8,439 nt of DNA from Sulfurospirillum sp. (GCA_003978405.1 QNZU01000053.1:1-8439), one strand, 5' to 3'; numbered from the stretch's first letter, positions 1 to 5,521 are shown. Numbers and translations: made by a program. The notes: generated by a model from the letters alone, not told the origin.

Positions 1-247
1 TCCCGAAGGGGTGATTAGAACGATTCTTTACTATCCTCAAGAGATAGGAAGAAATATTCCTGAGATCATAAGAGCTGTAAAAGCTTTACAAACAAGTGAC
101 AAAGAGGGTGTAGCTACACCTGCAAACTGGCCTGAAAATGAACTCATAGGAGATCATCTAATCATTCCACCTGCGACTGATGAAAAAACTGCAAAAGAGA
201 GAGTCAAAAATCATGAGTGCTTTGATTGGTGGTTTTGCCATAAATAA
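1..247 (+). CDS. Peroxiredoxin, Prx6 type (C-terminal fragment)
   Basis: The reading frame is open from base 2 to the TAA at 245-247, giving 81 visible residues; the gene is cut by the window edge, so the GTG at 11 is an internal valine codon and not a start. The segment reading PEGVIRTILYYPQEIGRN carries the conserved arginine region of Prx6/AhpC-family peroxiredoxins, followed by a 1-Cys-Prx C-terminal domain with the DHLIIPPATDEKTA stretch typical of bacterial and archaeal Prx6 proteins. The end, CFDWWFCHK, has a C-x5-C pair like the C-terminal cysteines of archaeal Prx6 enzymes, where they help resolve the oxidised enzyme. The peroxidatic cysteine would lie upstream of the window. The expected role is reduction of hydrogen and alkyl peroxides in the cytoplasm. 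The family call is firm; the substrate range and reductant are not visible. Confidence 0.9.
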   Translation, partial: PEGVIRTILYYPQEIGRNIPEIIRAVKALQTSDKEGVATPANWPENELIGDHLIIPPATDEKTAKERVKNHECFDWWFCHK

Positions 248-261
248 TAATTTGATATTAA

Positions 262-289
262 AAAAAGGGGTTTATTTTCACCCCTTTTT
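262..289. terminator. Bidirectional intrinsic terminator
   Basis: A 10-bp perfect stem (262-271 pairing with 280-289, containing GGGG/CCCC) encloses an 8-base loop. On the plus strand it lies 14 bases after the peroxiredoxin stop and is followed by only five T before an A. Read on the minus strand, the second arm ends in a run of seven T, the better terminator geometry. The stop codon of the leftward 84-codon ORF lies at the loop edge (278-280), so the hairpin could end both transcripts. Confidence 0.75.
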
Positions 290-532
290 ATATTGAGCCA
301 TCTGAAAAACCAAAAAAATCCCTCCAATTTCAAAGACTATAGAATTTAAAAAACAAGATCTTTCATTTTTATATAGTTCTCCCTTAGTATCTTTTTTCTT
401 TTTCATCATTATTTTAATCTCTTCAAAGATTATGGAGAGTAGTTTAAATCTCAATCTACATATAGTTGTCTCAACGGGAATCGTATCTTCTTCTTTATTG
501 TCAAGAAAATTCCTAAATGAGTATCTTTGCAT
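278..532 (-). CDS. Hypothetical protein, 84 aa
   Basis: I do not recognise this protein. It is lysine-rich in the middle (MMKKKKDTKGELYKNE) and has a hydrophobic stretch near the end (SIVFEIGGIFLVFQM, about residues 64-78) that is too short and interrupted to call a transmembrane helix with confidence. Two observations favour a real gene: a strong Shine-Dalgarno-like AAGGAGGG (complement of 546-553) upstream of the ATG, and a stop codon sitting inside a terminator hairpin whose T-tract is strongest in this direction. Against it, the Shine-Dalgarno sequence is 13 bases from the ATG, longer than usual, no minus-strand promoter is clear, and ORFs of this size arise by chance in AT-rich DNA. A second in-frame ATG pair exists at the MMKKKK position. 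Confidence 0.4.
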   Translation of the reverse strand: MQRYSFRNFLDNKEEDTIPVETTICRLRFKLLSIIFEEIKIMMKKKKDTKGELYKNERSCFLNSIVFEIGGIFLVFQMAQYKKG

Positions 533-658
533 GTGTTGGTAGTCTCCCTCCTTTTTACTTACTTCTGGTTTTTAAGACACCTTCATAGATAAGTTACAGA
601 TTCAAGTTTATAAAAAGGAATAATCTCTTTCATCTCATTTTGAAATTTTATACTCTTT

Positions 659-686
659 TTGACATCTTGGTATTGCATTGTATAAT
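659..686 (+). promoter_or_regulatory. Near-consensus sigma70 promoter
   Basis: A perfect -35 box TTGACA (659-664) and a perfect -10 box TATAAT (681-686) are separated by 16 bases, one short of the optimum. Transcription would start near 693. No protein gene follows on this strand before the convergent lipoprotein gene, so the promoter either drives an untranslated RNA or makes RNA antisense to the lipoprotein gene's 3' end. A full -35 box is notable, because other promoters in this window lack one. Confidence 0.6.
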
Positions 687-692
687 TTTTTT

Positions 693-890
693 TGAAGAAG
701 TTTGGTTGCATTATAACTTTCTTTGAGAACTAGTTTATCAATCTTTAGTATTTAGCACAGTATTTTATATAAATTGTGGTTTTGGGTTGGTTAAGTTGTT
801 CGGTTTATCAGAGGGTTCATTTAACTGTGTTAGAAAGAGTTTATTAGTTTTATAGATATAATGTAGGTTAAAAACCTACATTATAATATT
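693..890 (+). ncRNA. Candidate structured small RNA
   Basis: About 190-200 bases lie between the strong promoter at 659-686 and a hairpin at 857-885, with no plus-strand ORF. The segment can fold end to end into a rod. The closing helix is 707-715 with 857-865 (9 bp, one G-U). A second helix is 726-734 with 843-851 (9 bp including two G-U). A third is 751-761 with 824-834 (11 bp, two G-U, containing CACAGT/ACTGTG). An inner helix is 770-774 with 819-823. The apical part, about 775-806, is strikingly rich in G and T and poor in C. Length and rod-with-internal-loops layout recall 6S RNA, but I see no sequence signature that proves that family. It could instead be an unrelated small RNA or chance pairing in AT-rich DNA. 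The ends are estimates. Confidence 0.35.
857..885. terminator. Hairpin between candidate RNA and lipoprotein gene
   Basis: A perfect 13-bp inverted repeat (857-869 with 873-885) with a 3-base AAA loop ends 4 bases beyond the lipoprotein stop codon. Neither side has a clean T-tract: plus-strand flanking bases read AATATTTATTT and minus-strand flanking bases read TCTATAAAAC. It is therefore a weak bidirectional terminator or a transcript-stabilising 3' hairpin. Its left arm can alternatively pair with 707-715 in the candidate RNA. Confidence 0.5.
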
Positions 891-2113
891 TATTTACCAG
901 CTCCAGCAGCTCCAGTAGCTCCTGTAGTTTTTGGTGGATTAAGAATCGCATCAAGTTTGTCAGCTAATTCTTTTTGCTCTTTTGCTTTTGCAAGATCAGC
1001 AGCAGCTTTTTCTCTTTTTGCTTTATCTTCAGCTAAGATGATTTGATCGTAATCTTTGTTTTTCATTTTTGCTTCATAATCTAAAACTATATCTCTAGCC
1101 GCAGTAACTTTAGGCTCTAACTCATTAATTTTAGTATCACATCTTTCGATCTCAGCGACTACTTCATCATACTCTTCTCTAGCATCAAGAATTTCACTAA
1201 TTGTTACATTTCTATCTTGTGCTTCCTCATATTTCTCTAGCTCTTTATTAAGTCTTTGACACTCTTTGATGTCTGCATCTGTACTCTTGTTGTTTGCGAT
1301 ATCATCAACAATTTTCTTTTTAACCTCTTTAAGTTGTTTTTGAATCTCAGCAATTTTAGTTGCAGCTTCAGCAGCATCTTTAGAGCTTTGAACTAAGGCA
1401 TCTAAGACTTTTTTCTTAGCATCTCTATCCTCTTCAAGAGACTTTTTGTATGCTTTAGCATCATCAAGAGTTTCTTTTAAATCCTCATAAGCACTGTTTC
1501 TATCTGCTAGCATATCTTCAGCTATAGATCTGAAAGCCTCTTTCTCAGCTTCTGTTTTATTATTCCAGTCTGCTACTTTGTCATCTAATGCTTTAGTCTC
1601 TTTGTCAACAGCTACTTTAGTCGCATTATAATCTGTATATTGATCTCTGATATTCTCTATCAATGAAGATATACTATCATCATTGCTTGCAAGAAGTTTG
1701 CTTATCTCAGGATCACTAAGATTACTATAATATACAACTAACTTTTTAAGCTCTGTATTTTTTAGTTTTAGACAATCGTCACAACTTTGCATATTATTAA
1801 GATTGCTTTTTGCAGCTTCAGCAGCAGCTTTTCTCTCATCAAGTTCTTGTTGAAGTGCATCTATTTTTATTCTAAGTGCATCTATTTCTTCTTGAGAAGC
1901 ATCGCATGTATTTGTAACACTACATCCCTCGCTCTCTTTTTCTTTATTTACTAATTTAACTTGGAAATCTTTAAGTTTTTTATCTAAAGTGATTTTACTT
2001 GCATCACTTTTACTACTTTTAACAACAGAATTACTACCGTTATTACTACTTCCACAACCTACTAGCACAGCCGCCGTCACTACACTCAACATCATTAGTT
2101 GAAATTTTTTCAT
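890..2113 (-). CDS. Coiled-coil lipoprotein with C-terminal lysine
   Basis: The 407-residue product starts with a lipoprotein signal peptide: MKK, a hydrophobic core (residues 4-18), then the lipobox LVGC with the lipidated cysteine at position 20 and Gly at +2, so outer-membrane sorting is likely though not assured here. A Ser/Asn-rich linker follows. Residues about 70-390 are dominated by charged heptad-like helix (many E, K, D, A, L), interrupted near 105-120 (CDDC) and 130-150. Mature cysteines are at 64, 70, 111, 114, 285 and 325, allowing disulfides in the periplasm. The tail changes to PPKTTGATGAAGAGK, a Gly-Ala-rich flexible end finishing in lysine. The ATG at 2113 is preceded by AAGGAG with good spacing. 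I recognise no named family and no enzymatic domain. A structural or tethering role in the envelope is inference. Weakly similar coiled-coil hits would be expected from composition alone. Confidence 0.85.
   Translation of the reverse strand: MKKFQLMMLSVVTAAVLVGCGSSNNGSNSVVKSSKSDASKITLDKKLKDFQVKLVNKEKESEGCSVTNTCDASQEEIDALRIKIDALQQELDERKAAAEAAKSNLNNMQSCDDCLKLKNTELKKLVVYYSNLSDPEISKLLASNDDSISSLIENIRDQYTDYNATKVAVDKETKALDDKVADWNNKTEAEKEAFRSIAEDMLADRNSAYEDLKETLDDAKAYKKSLEEDRDAKKKVLDALVQSSKDAAEAATKIAEIQKQLKEVKKKIVDDIANNKSTDADIKECQRLNKELEKYEEAQDRNVTISEILDAREEYDEVVAEIERCDTKINELEPKVTAARDIVLDYEAKMKNKDYDQIILAEDKAKREKAAADLAKAKEQKELADKLDAILNPPKTTGATGAAGAGK
899..925. repeat. Three imperfect 9-bp tandem units
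   Basis: The unit AGCTCCAGC is repeated with one or two changes as AGCTCCAGT and AGCTCCTGT. On the coding (minus) strand the repeats give the lipoprotein tail G-A-T, G-A-A, G-A-G just before the final lysine. The array is short enough to vary in copy number by replication slippage, which would change tail length without a frameshift because the unit is a multiple of three. Confidence 0.6.
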
Positions 2114-2121
2114 ATCTTCTA

Positions 2122-2127
2122 CTCCTT
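2122..2127 (-). promoter_or_regulatory. Ribosome binding site of the lipoprotein gene
   Basis: On the minus strand AAGGAG stands 8 bases before the ATG at 2113. It fixes that start and lies 3 bases after the stop of the possible 51-codon upstream ORF, so the two could be translated from one transcript. Confidence 0.75.
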
Positions 2128-2130
2128 AAA

Positions 2131-2286
2131 TTAAAAATTAAGCTTAATTTTCTTTTGATTTATCAATCTTCTGTACACAAAGATCGAATCAGCCATTACC
2201 GCACCGCAATTTTTTGATAACGGAGAAACTGTTAAAAACTCCGGAAGATTTTCTGACCTATCTTCAGAAATGTTAATTAAAATCAT
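2131..2286 (-). CDS. Possible small ORF, 51 aa, upstream of lipoprotein
   Basis: An ATG at 2286 opens 51 codons ending with TAA at 2131-2133, 17 bases before the lipoprotein start. The product begins MILINISEDRSENLPEF and ends KKIKLNF, with one cysteine, no signal peptide and no membrane segment. An AGAGGT element 6 bases before the ATG is an acceptable Shine-Dalgarno match. The sequence resembles no family I know. The same bases contain several inverted repeats, so the segment may instead be a structured untranslated leader, and the two readings cannot be separated by inspection. If it is a gene, it forms an operon with the lipoprotein gene. Confidence 0.35.
   Translation of the reverse strand: MILINISEDRSENLPEFLTVSPLSKNCGAVMADSIFVYRRLINQKKIKLNF
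2221..2269 (-). promoter_or_regulatory. Structured leader segment with competing hairpins
   Basis: Three inverted repeats lie within 49 bases: CGGAG/CTCCG (2221-2225 with 2239-2243, 13-base loop), GAAGAT/ATCTTC (2244-2249 with 2260-2265) and TTCTGA/TCAGAA (2251-2256 with 2264-2269). The last two share bases 2264-2265 and interleave, so they cannot form together as simple hairpins. This resembles an RNA switch, but arms of 5-6 bp are weak evidence, and the region may be coding. Confidence 0.25.
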
Positions 2287-2308
2287 ATTTTTACCTCTAA
2301 ATTTGACT

Positions 2309-2356
2309 TAAACTTAAATTTATGACAATTATTTTATCTAAACAAGATTAAGTTTA
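2309..2356. repeat. Inverted repeat in promoter region
   Basis: TAAACTTAA (2309-2317) and its exact complement-reverse TTAAGTTTA (2348-2356) are 30 bases apart. The right arm overlaps the proposed -10 box of the leftward lipoprotein promoter. It could bind a dimeric repressor, but A/T-only arms with one G-C pair also arise easily by chance in this DNA. Confidence 0.3.
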
Positions 2357-2379
2357 GTTAAATTTACAAAAAAAGTCAA
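2351..2379 (-). promoter_or_regulatory. Candidate promoter of the lipoprotein transcript
   Basis: On the minus strand TTGACT (2379-2374) is followed after 17 bases by TAAACT (2356-2351), a fair sigma70 match. TAAAAT at 2336-2331 is an alternative -10 box without a partner -35. A start near 2345 would leave a leader of about 230 bases ahead of the lipoprotein start codon. Confidence 0.35.
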
Positions 2380-2524
2380 GAGTAAATCGCTATGTAAACA
2401 AAAAATTCCTTAGTAAAAGTGAAAAAACTGCACATTTTTTGCAAATTTTGGGGTAATTTGACGAAAAAAACTAAAGTTTTTATTTTAATTTGTTTTTTAA
2501 AATTCTATTTAAGTGTCTTTTGGA

Positions 2525-2530
2525 TACTAT
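2525..2530 (+). promoter_or_regulatory. Candidate -10 box of the tRNA gene
   Basis: TACTAT lies 17 bases before the tRNA 5' end with no recognisable -35 box upstream, only AT-rich DNA. This fits the relaxed -35 requirement known for Campylobacter sigma70 promoters. The transcript would carry a 5' leader of about 10 bases for RNase P to remove. Confidence 0.35.
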
Positions 2531-2547
2531 TTTCTTTCTTAAAAATT

Positions 2548-2624
2548 GGGTCTATAGCTCAGTTGGTTAGAGCACTCGGCTCATAACCGAGTGGTCCCAG
2601 GTTCGAATCCTGGTGGACCCACCA
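2548..2624 (+). tRNA. tRNA with CAT anticodon (Ile2 or elongator Met)
   Basis: The 77 bases fold as a complete cloverleaf: acceptor GGGTCTA/TGGACCC with one U-G wobble, D-stem GCTC/GAGC, anticodon stem CTCGG/CCGAG around loop CTCATAA, T-arm CCAGG-TTCGAAT-CCTGG, and an encoded CCA end. The anticodon CAT reads Met (AUG), or Ile (AUA) if the C is converted to lysidine by TilS. An initiator tRNA is excluded because positions 1-72 form a G-C pair and the anticodon stem lacks three G-C pairs. The CTCATAA loop next to GG/CC, together with C29-G41, U12-A23 and A73, leans towards tRNA-Ile2, but U4-A69 replaces the C4-G69 seen in E. coli, so I keep both options. A run of six T directly after the gene may help end transcription. 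Confidence 0.95.
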
Positions 2625-2640
2625 CTTTTTTACTCCTTTG

Positions 2641-2649
2641 TGTTATAAT
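2641..2649 (+). promoter_or_regulatory. Extended -10 promoter of the four-gene operon
   Basis: TGTTATAAT is a perfect extended -10 element (TG, one base, TATAAT at 2644-2649), with no -35 box at the expected distance, which falls at the end of the tRNA. Transcription would start near 2656, leaving only about 12 bases before the first TTG codon. Confidence 0.65.
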
Positions 2650-2667
2650 CTTCTCTAAAAAAGAGTA

Positions 2668-3567
2668 TTGTCAATTTTGAAAACTGATAGATTTAAGAGT
2701 TTTTACAAACATCTCCCTTTCTTGGATATAAAAGAGCTAATTGATTATTTTGCAGTTTTTGATAGTTATTTTGATTTAGATCAATTAAAAAGATACGATA
2801 ATTTACTCGATAATATCAAGTACAATATAGTATATATGTATGATGATCTAAAAAAAGAGTTTGATTTTACAGATGATGAGTCTTTAAACAGTGATATACA
2901 AACTTTATTATACCGTTTGGCAATTGGTACCAGAAAACACTACTCTATTTATAAAGATCTCTCTCATGTCAGAGGAAAAGTGGCCTATTCCTACCTATTT
3001 AAATACAATATACTTTTTACAGAGTCCTCTAGAGAAAAACCGATCATCAAAATTGCTAATCAACCTTTAAAAAAAGAGTTAAGAGGATACAAGATTGAAG
3101 ATAAGATGAGATTTTCTAAAGAGTTTTATCGATTTTGGTTTACATTTATCTATCCAAATCGTCATCTTTTAGCCAATGGTGAGTATAATGAAGTCATAAA
3201 GCAGATAGAAGATAATCTTGATTATTTTATCAGTCTATTTTTTGAAGAGATTAGTAATTCTCTATTAAATAGTATATATAAGGGCAGGGTAGTTGAAAGT
3301 GGTGCATATTGGGATAAAGATGTGGAGATAGATTTGTTGGTAAGATTGGATGATGGTACTACAATAGTAGGTGAATGTAAATATAAAAATCATAAAATCA
3401 GCAAAAATACACTCAACAAACTGCAAAAAGTAGCTTTTAAAGCGGATATTAAAGTTGATACTTTTGCACTCTTTTCAAAAAACGGATTTAGCAATGAGTT
3501 AATTCGTCTAAAAAATGACAAACTTTTATTGTTTGATCTTGAAGATTTCAAAAGGCTTTTGCTTTGA
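2668..3567 (+). CDS. DUF234-like protein with PD-(D/E)XK nuclease fold
   Basis: This 299-residue protein resembles the C-terminal half of archaeal-type AAA ATPases with a DUF234 domain. The segment FYRFWFTFIYPNRHLL (about 153-168) matches the typical 'FWF.F.YPN' stretch, and the C-terminus has the nuclease-like pattern WDKDVEID(222)LLV...IVGE(236)CK(238), that is D-x13-ECK. No Walker A or B motif is present, so it is not a complete ATPase. The N-terminal 100 residues are helical and charged and I cannot name them. The expected role is DNA or nucleic-acid processing, but activity is unproven. The start is uncertain: TTG at 2668 has AAGAG only 3 bases upstream, while TTG at 2677 has it 12 bases upstream; the extended -10 promoter leaves room for either. 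Its stop overlaps the start of flgS by 4 bases. Confidence 0.8.
   Translation: MSILKTDRFKSFYKHLPFLDIKELIDYFAVFDSYFDLDQLKRYDNLLDNIKYNIVYMYDDLKKEFDFTDDESLNSDIQTLLYRLAIGTRKHYSIYKDLSHVRGKVAYSYLFKYNILFTESSREKPIIKIANQPLKKELRGYKIEDKMRFSKEFYRFWFTFIYPNRHLLANGEYNEVIKQIEDNLDYFISLFFEEISNSLLNSIYKGRVVESGAYWDKDVEIDLLVRLDDGTTIVGECKYKNHKISKNTLNKLQKVAFKADIKVDTFALFSKNGFSNELIRLKNDKLLLFDLEDFKRLLL
3550..3555 (+). promoter_or_regulatory. Ribosome binding site of flgS
   Basis: AAAAGG lies inside the end of the upstream gene, 8 bases before TTG at 3564. It decides the TTG start, as no in-frame ATG is near and the resulting N-terminus matches FlgS proteins in position. Confidence 0.6.
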
Positions 3568-4592
3568 TAGATAAAGAGTTATTAAATAGTTTGGATTTAA
3601 AGGATAAAGAGAAGATTATAAGCACTCTTGATACTTTGATCACTCAAACTTATGCGGTTGAAGATGAGTATAAAGCTCTTAGGGCTTCATACGATGCTTT
3701 GCAGGATACAATTGAGCAGATTATCGAATCTTTGCCTCATGCTATTTGGGTGATTGAGTTAAGCGGTGAAGTCTTTTTACAAAATTCAATGGCGAAGCAG
3801 ATTGTCAGAATTTTGGCAGATATTGATCGAAGCAAAAGCAGTAGCGAAATAGAGTTTATGGGAAAAATATATCTTGTAAATATCACCCAAAATGATAGCA
3901 AGATGATGATCTCCGCTACCGATATAACTGAACAAAAGAGAGCAGAAAGATTGGCTTCCATGGGACAGGTTGCTGCACATTTAGCTCATGAGATACGAAA
4001 TCCGATCGGTTCAATCTCTATTTTGTCTTCAACACTATTAAATAAGATACCAATTCAATACAAACCTATAGTACTGGAGATGAAAAAAGCTATCTTTAGA
4101 GTAGAGAGAATCATCAAATCGACACTTTTATTTACCAAAGGGGTCAAGATATCAAAAGAGAAAATAGAACTCTCTCTGCTCAAAGATGAGATAGAAGAGG
4201 CTTATGAGAATTACAGTTTTACAAAAGATATAGATTTAAAGATCAATTTTAGTGATGATTTTATTTATGGTGATTTGGATACACTTTCGATAGTGATGCA
4301 AAATTTTCTTTACAATGCGATAGATGCTATTGAAGAGGATCATAATGAGAGTGGTGTGGTAGAGTTTTCAAATCATAAAGATAAGCAATTTGATGTGATC
4401 AAAGTTATTGATAGCGGTGTAGCAATCTTGGATAAAAATATACTTTATGAACCGTTTAAGACTACAAAAACAAAAGGGCATGGTTTGGGACTATCTCTTA
4501 GTCTTGAAATTATCAGAGCTCACGGTGGGAAAATTGATCTTTTAGAAGATGAGAAGGGATTTTTAATTTATTTGGAGCATGAGTCAAATTGA
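3564..4592 (+). CDS. flgS: FlgS-type sensor histidine kinase
   Basis: A 342-residue soluble histidine kinase of the NtrB/FlgS type. Residues 1-50 are a helical coiled segment, about 50-122 a small PAS-like domain (SLPHAIWVIE...ATDITEQKRAE), 125-195 the dimerisation domain with H-box AHLAHEIRNP (phosphoacceptor His142), and 205-340 the ATPase domain with N-box (MQNFLYNAIDAI, Asn247/Asn251), G1 box DSGVAI (283-288), F-box EPFKTT and G2 box GHGLGL. No transmembrane segment or signal peptide is present, so it senses a cytoplasmic state. In Helicobacter and Campylobacter, FlgS phosphorylates FlgR to switch on sigma54-dependent flagellar genes, in response to the flagellar export apparatus and basal body. 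The partner FlgR is not in this window, as is usual for this split pair. The TTG start overlaps the preceding stop (TTGA). A generic NtrB-like kinase is the alternative; FlgS is favoured by the QTY-x3-EYK N-terminus and the absence of membrane segments. Confidence 0.85.
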   Translation: MIDKELLNSLDLKDKEKIISTLDTLITQTYAVEDEYKALRASYDALQDTIEQIIESLPHAIWVIELSGEVFLQNSMAKQIVRILADIDRSKSSSEIEFMGKIYLVNITQNDSKMMISATDITEQKRAERLASMGQVAAHLAHEIRNPIGSISILSSTLLNKIPIQYKPIVLEMKKAIFRVERIIKSTLLFTKGVKISKEKIELSLLKDEIEEAYENYSFTKDIDLKINFSDDFIYGDLDTLSIVMQNFLYNAIDAIEEDHNESGVVEFSNHKDKQFDVIKVIDSGVAILDKNILYEPFKTTKTKGHGLGLSLSLEIIRAHGGKIDLLEDEKGFLIYLEHESN

Positions 4593-5521
4593 GAGCAATA
4601 CTTTTTCTAAATATGGGGGCACCAAGAAATCTTGATGATGTTGAGACTTTTTTGAAAAATATGTTTAATGACCCAAACATTATCAGGGTAAAAAATAGAT
4701 TCCTAAGAAGTTTTATATCATTTATAATTACTCGAACAAGAGCAAAAAGTGCAAAAGATAACTATAAAAAAATAGGATCGCTCTCACCTCTTCTTAAACA
4801 CACAGACAATTTGCACAAAATTATGAACGAGAGCTTCCCGGATGATGTGATAAGATCAATTATGAGATATACCCAACCCTTTGCTAAAGAGGTTTTAGCT
4901 GATCTAAAAGATAAAAATATAAAAGAGATAGTTTTGTTTCCACTCTATCCTCACTACTCCACAACTACTGTCAAATCATCACTGGATGATTTTTATCAAG
5001 CTGTAAGTGAGCTTGGATTTTCTCCAAAAATCAAAACCATCAAGCCTTACTATAAAGACAGAGATTATAATCTTGCTGTGATTGAGACTATTAAAGAGAG
5101 GTTATCCCAAGATCCAAAAGATATAAATCTTATCTTCTCGGCTCACTCTCTTCCACAAAGTATAGTAGATAGCGGAGATCCTTATCAGGAAGAAGTAGAA
5201 GATCATGTGAGGATTTTAAGAAGTATGCTAAATGATGAGGGGTTGGAGTTTGCAAGTTACCATCTTGCTTATCAGTCAAAATTAGGACCAGTAAAGTGGC
5301 TTGAGCCTTCTTTGGAGACAAAACTTAAGAGTCTTGAAAATAAAAAGGCTCTAATAGTACCAATCTCTTTTACTCTTGATAACTCTGAGACTGTTTTTGA
5401 ACTTGATATGGAGTATAGAAATTTTGCCAAAGAGCAGGGGTATAGTTTTTATGAAGTTGCCAGTTGTCCAAACAGCTCTAAACTCTTGCAAAAATCTTTC
5501 AAAGGTTTGATAGATGCTTGA
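4589..5521 (+). CDS. hemH: Ferrochelatase
   Basis: HemH inserts ferrous iron into a porphyrin (protoporphyrin IX or coproporphyrin III) late in haem synthesis. The 310 residues match the usual bacterial length of 300-330 and open with the typical ILFLNMGAPRNLDDVETFL. Visible signatures are FPLYPHYSTTT (117-127), SAHSLP with the metal-site His186, YQSKLGPVKWLEP (228-240), and PISFTLDNSETVFELD with the catalytic-type Glu267. The residue after D in that last motif is Asn where His is common (DH-x-E), a modest variation. There is no membrane segment; the protein should be soluble or membrane-associated. The TTG start at 4589 overlaps the flgS stop by 4 bases, with GGAG 11 bases upstream. The stop overlaps the next gene by 8 bases. 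The porphyrin substrate cannot be decided from sequence alone. Confidence 0.95.
   Translation: MRAILFLNMGAPRNLDDVETFLKNMFNDPNIIRVKNRFLRSFISFIITRTRAKSAKDNYKKIGSLSPLLKHTDNLHKIMNESFPDDVIRSIMRYTQPFAKEVLADLKDKNIKEIVLFPLYPHYSTTTVKSSLDDFYQAVSELGFSPKIKTIKPYYKDRDYNLAVIETIKERLSQDPKDINLIFSAHSLPQSIVDSGDPYQEEVEDHVRILRSMLNDEGLEFASYHLAYQSKLGPVKWLEPSLETKLKSLENKKALIVPISFTLDNSETVFELDMEYRNFAKEQGYSFYEVASCPNSSKLLQKSFKGLIDA
5501..5505 (+). promoter_or_regulatory. Ribosome binding site of the cvfB-like gene
   Basis: AAAGG inside hemH lies 8 bases before ATG 5514. The same sequence and spacing occur before flgS, supporting this start over any downstream alternative. Confidence 0.55.

Noticed and set aside
583..711. 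Minus-strand ORF of 42 codons (starting MQPNFFKKNY) upstream of the 84-codon ORF
   Set aside because: It has no clear Shine-Dalgarno sequence, no recognised family, and overlaps the near-consensus plus-strand promoter. ORFs of this size are expected by chance in such AT-rich DNA. A frameshift joining it to the next ORF is not supported, because an in-frame TAA lies between them.
2466..2481. AAAAACT/AGTTTTT inverted repeat upstream of the tRNA
   Set aside because: The two-base loop is too tight and the arms are almost pure A/T; this is likely compositional.
2548..2624. tRNA 3' end as an integration (att) site
   Set aside because: No second copy of the tRNA 3' end, no integrase gene and no mobile-element remains are visible in the window.
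3737..3980. Minus-strand ORFs opposite flgS (74 and 64 codons)
   Set aside because: They lie wholly within the PAS-like and H-box coding region of flgS in antisense, with no ribosome site or family match.
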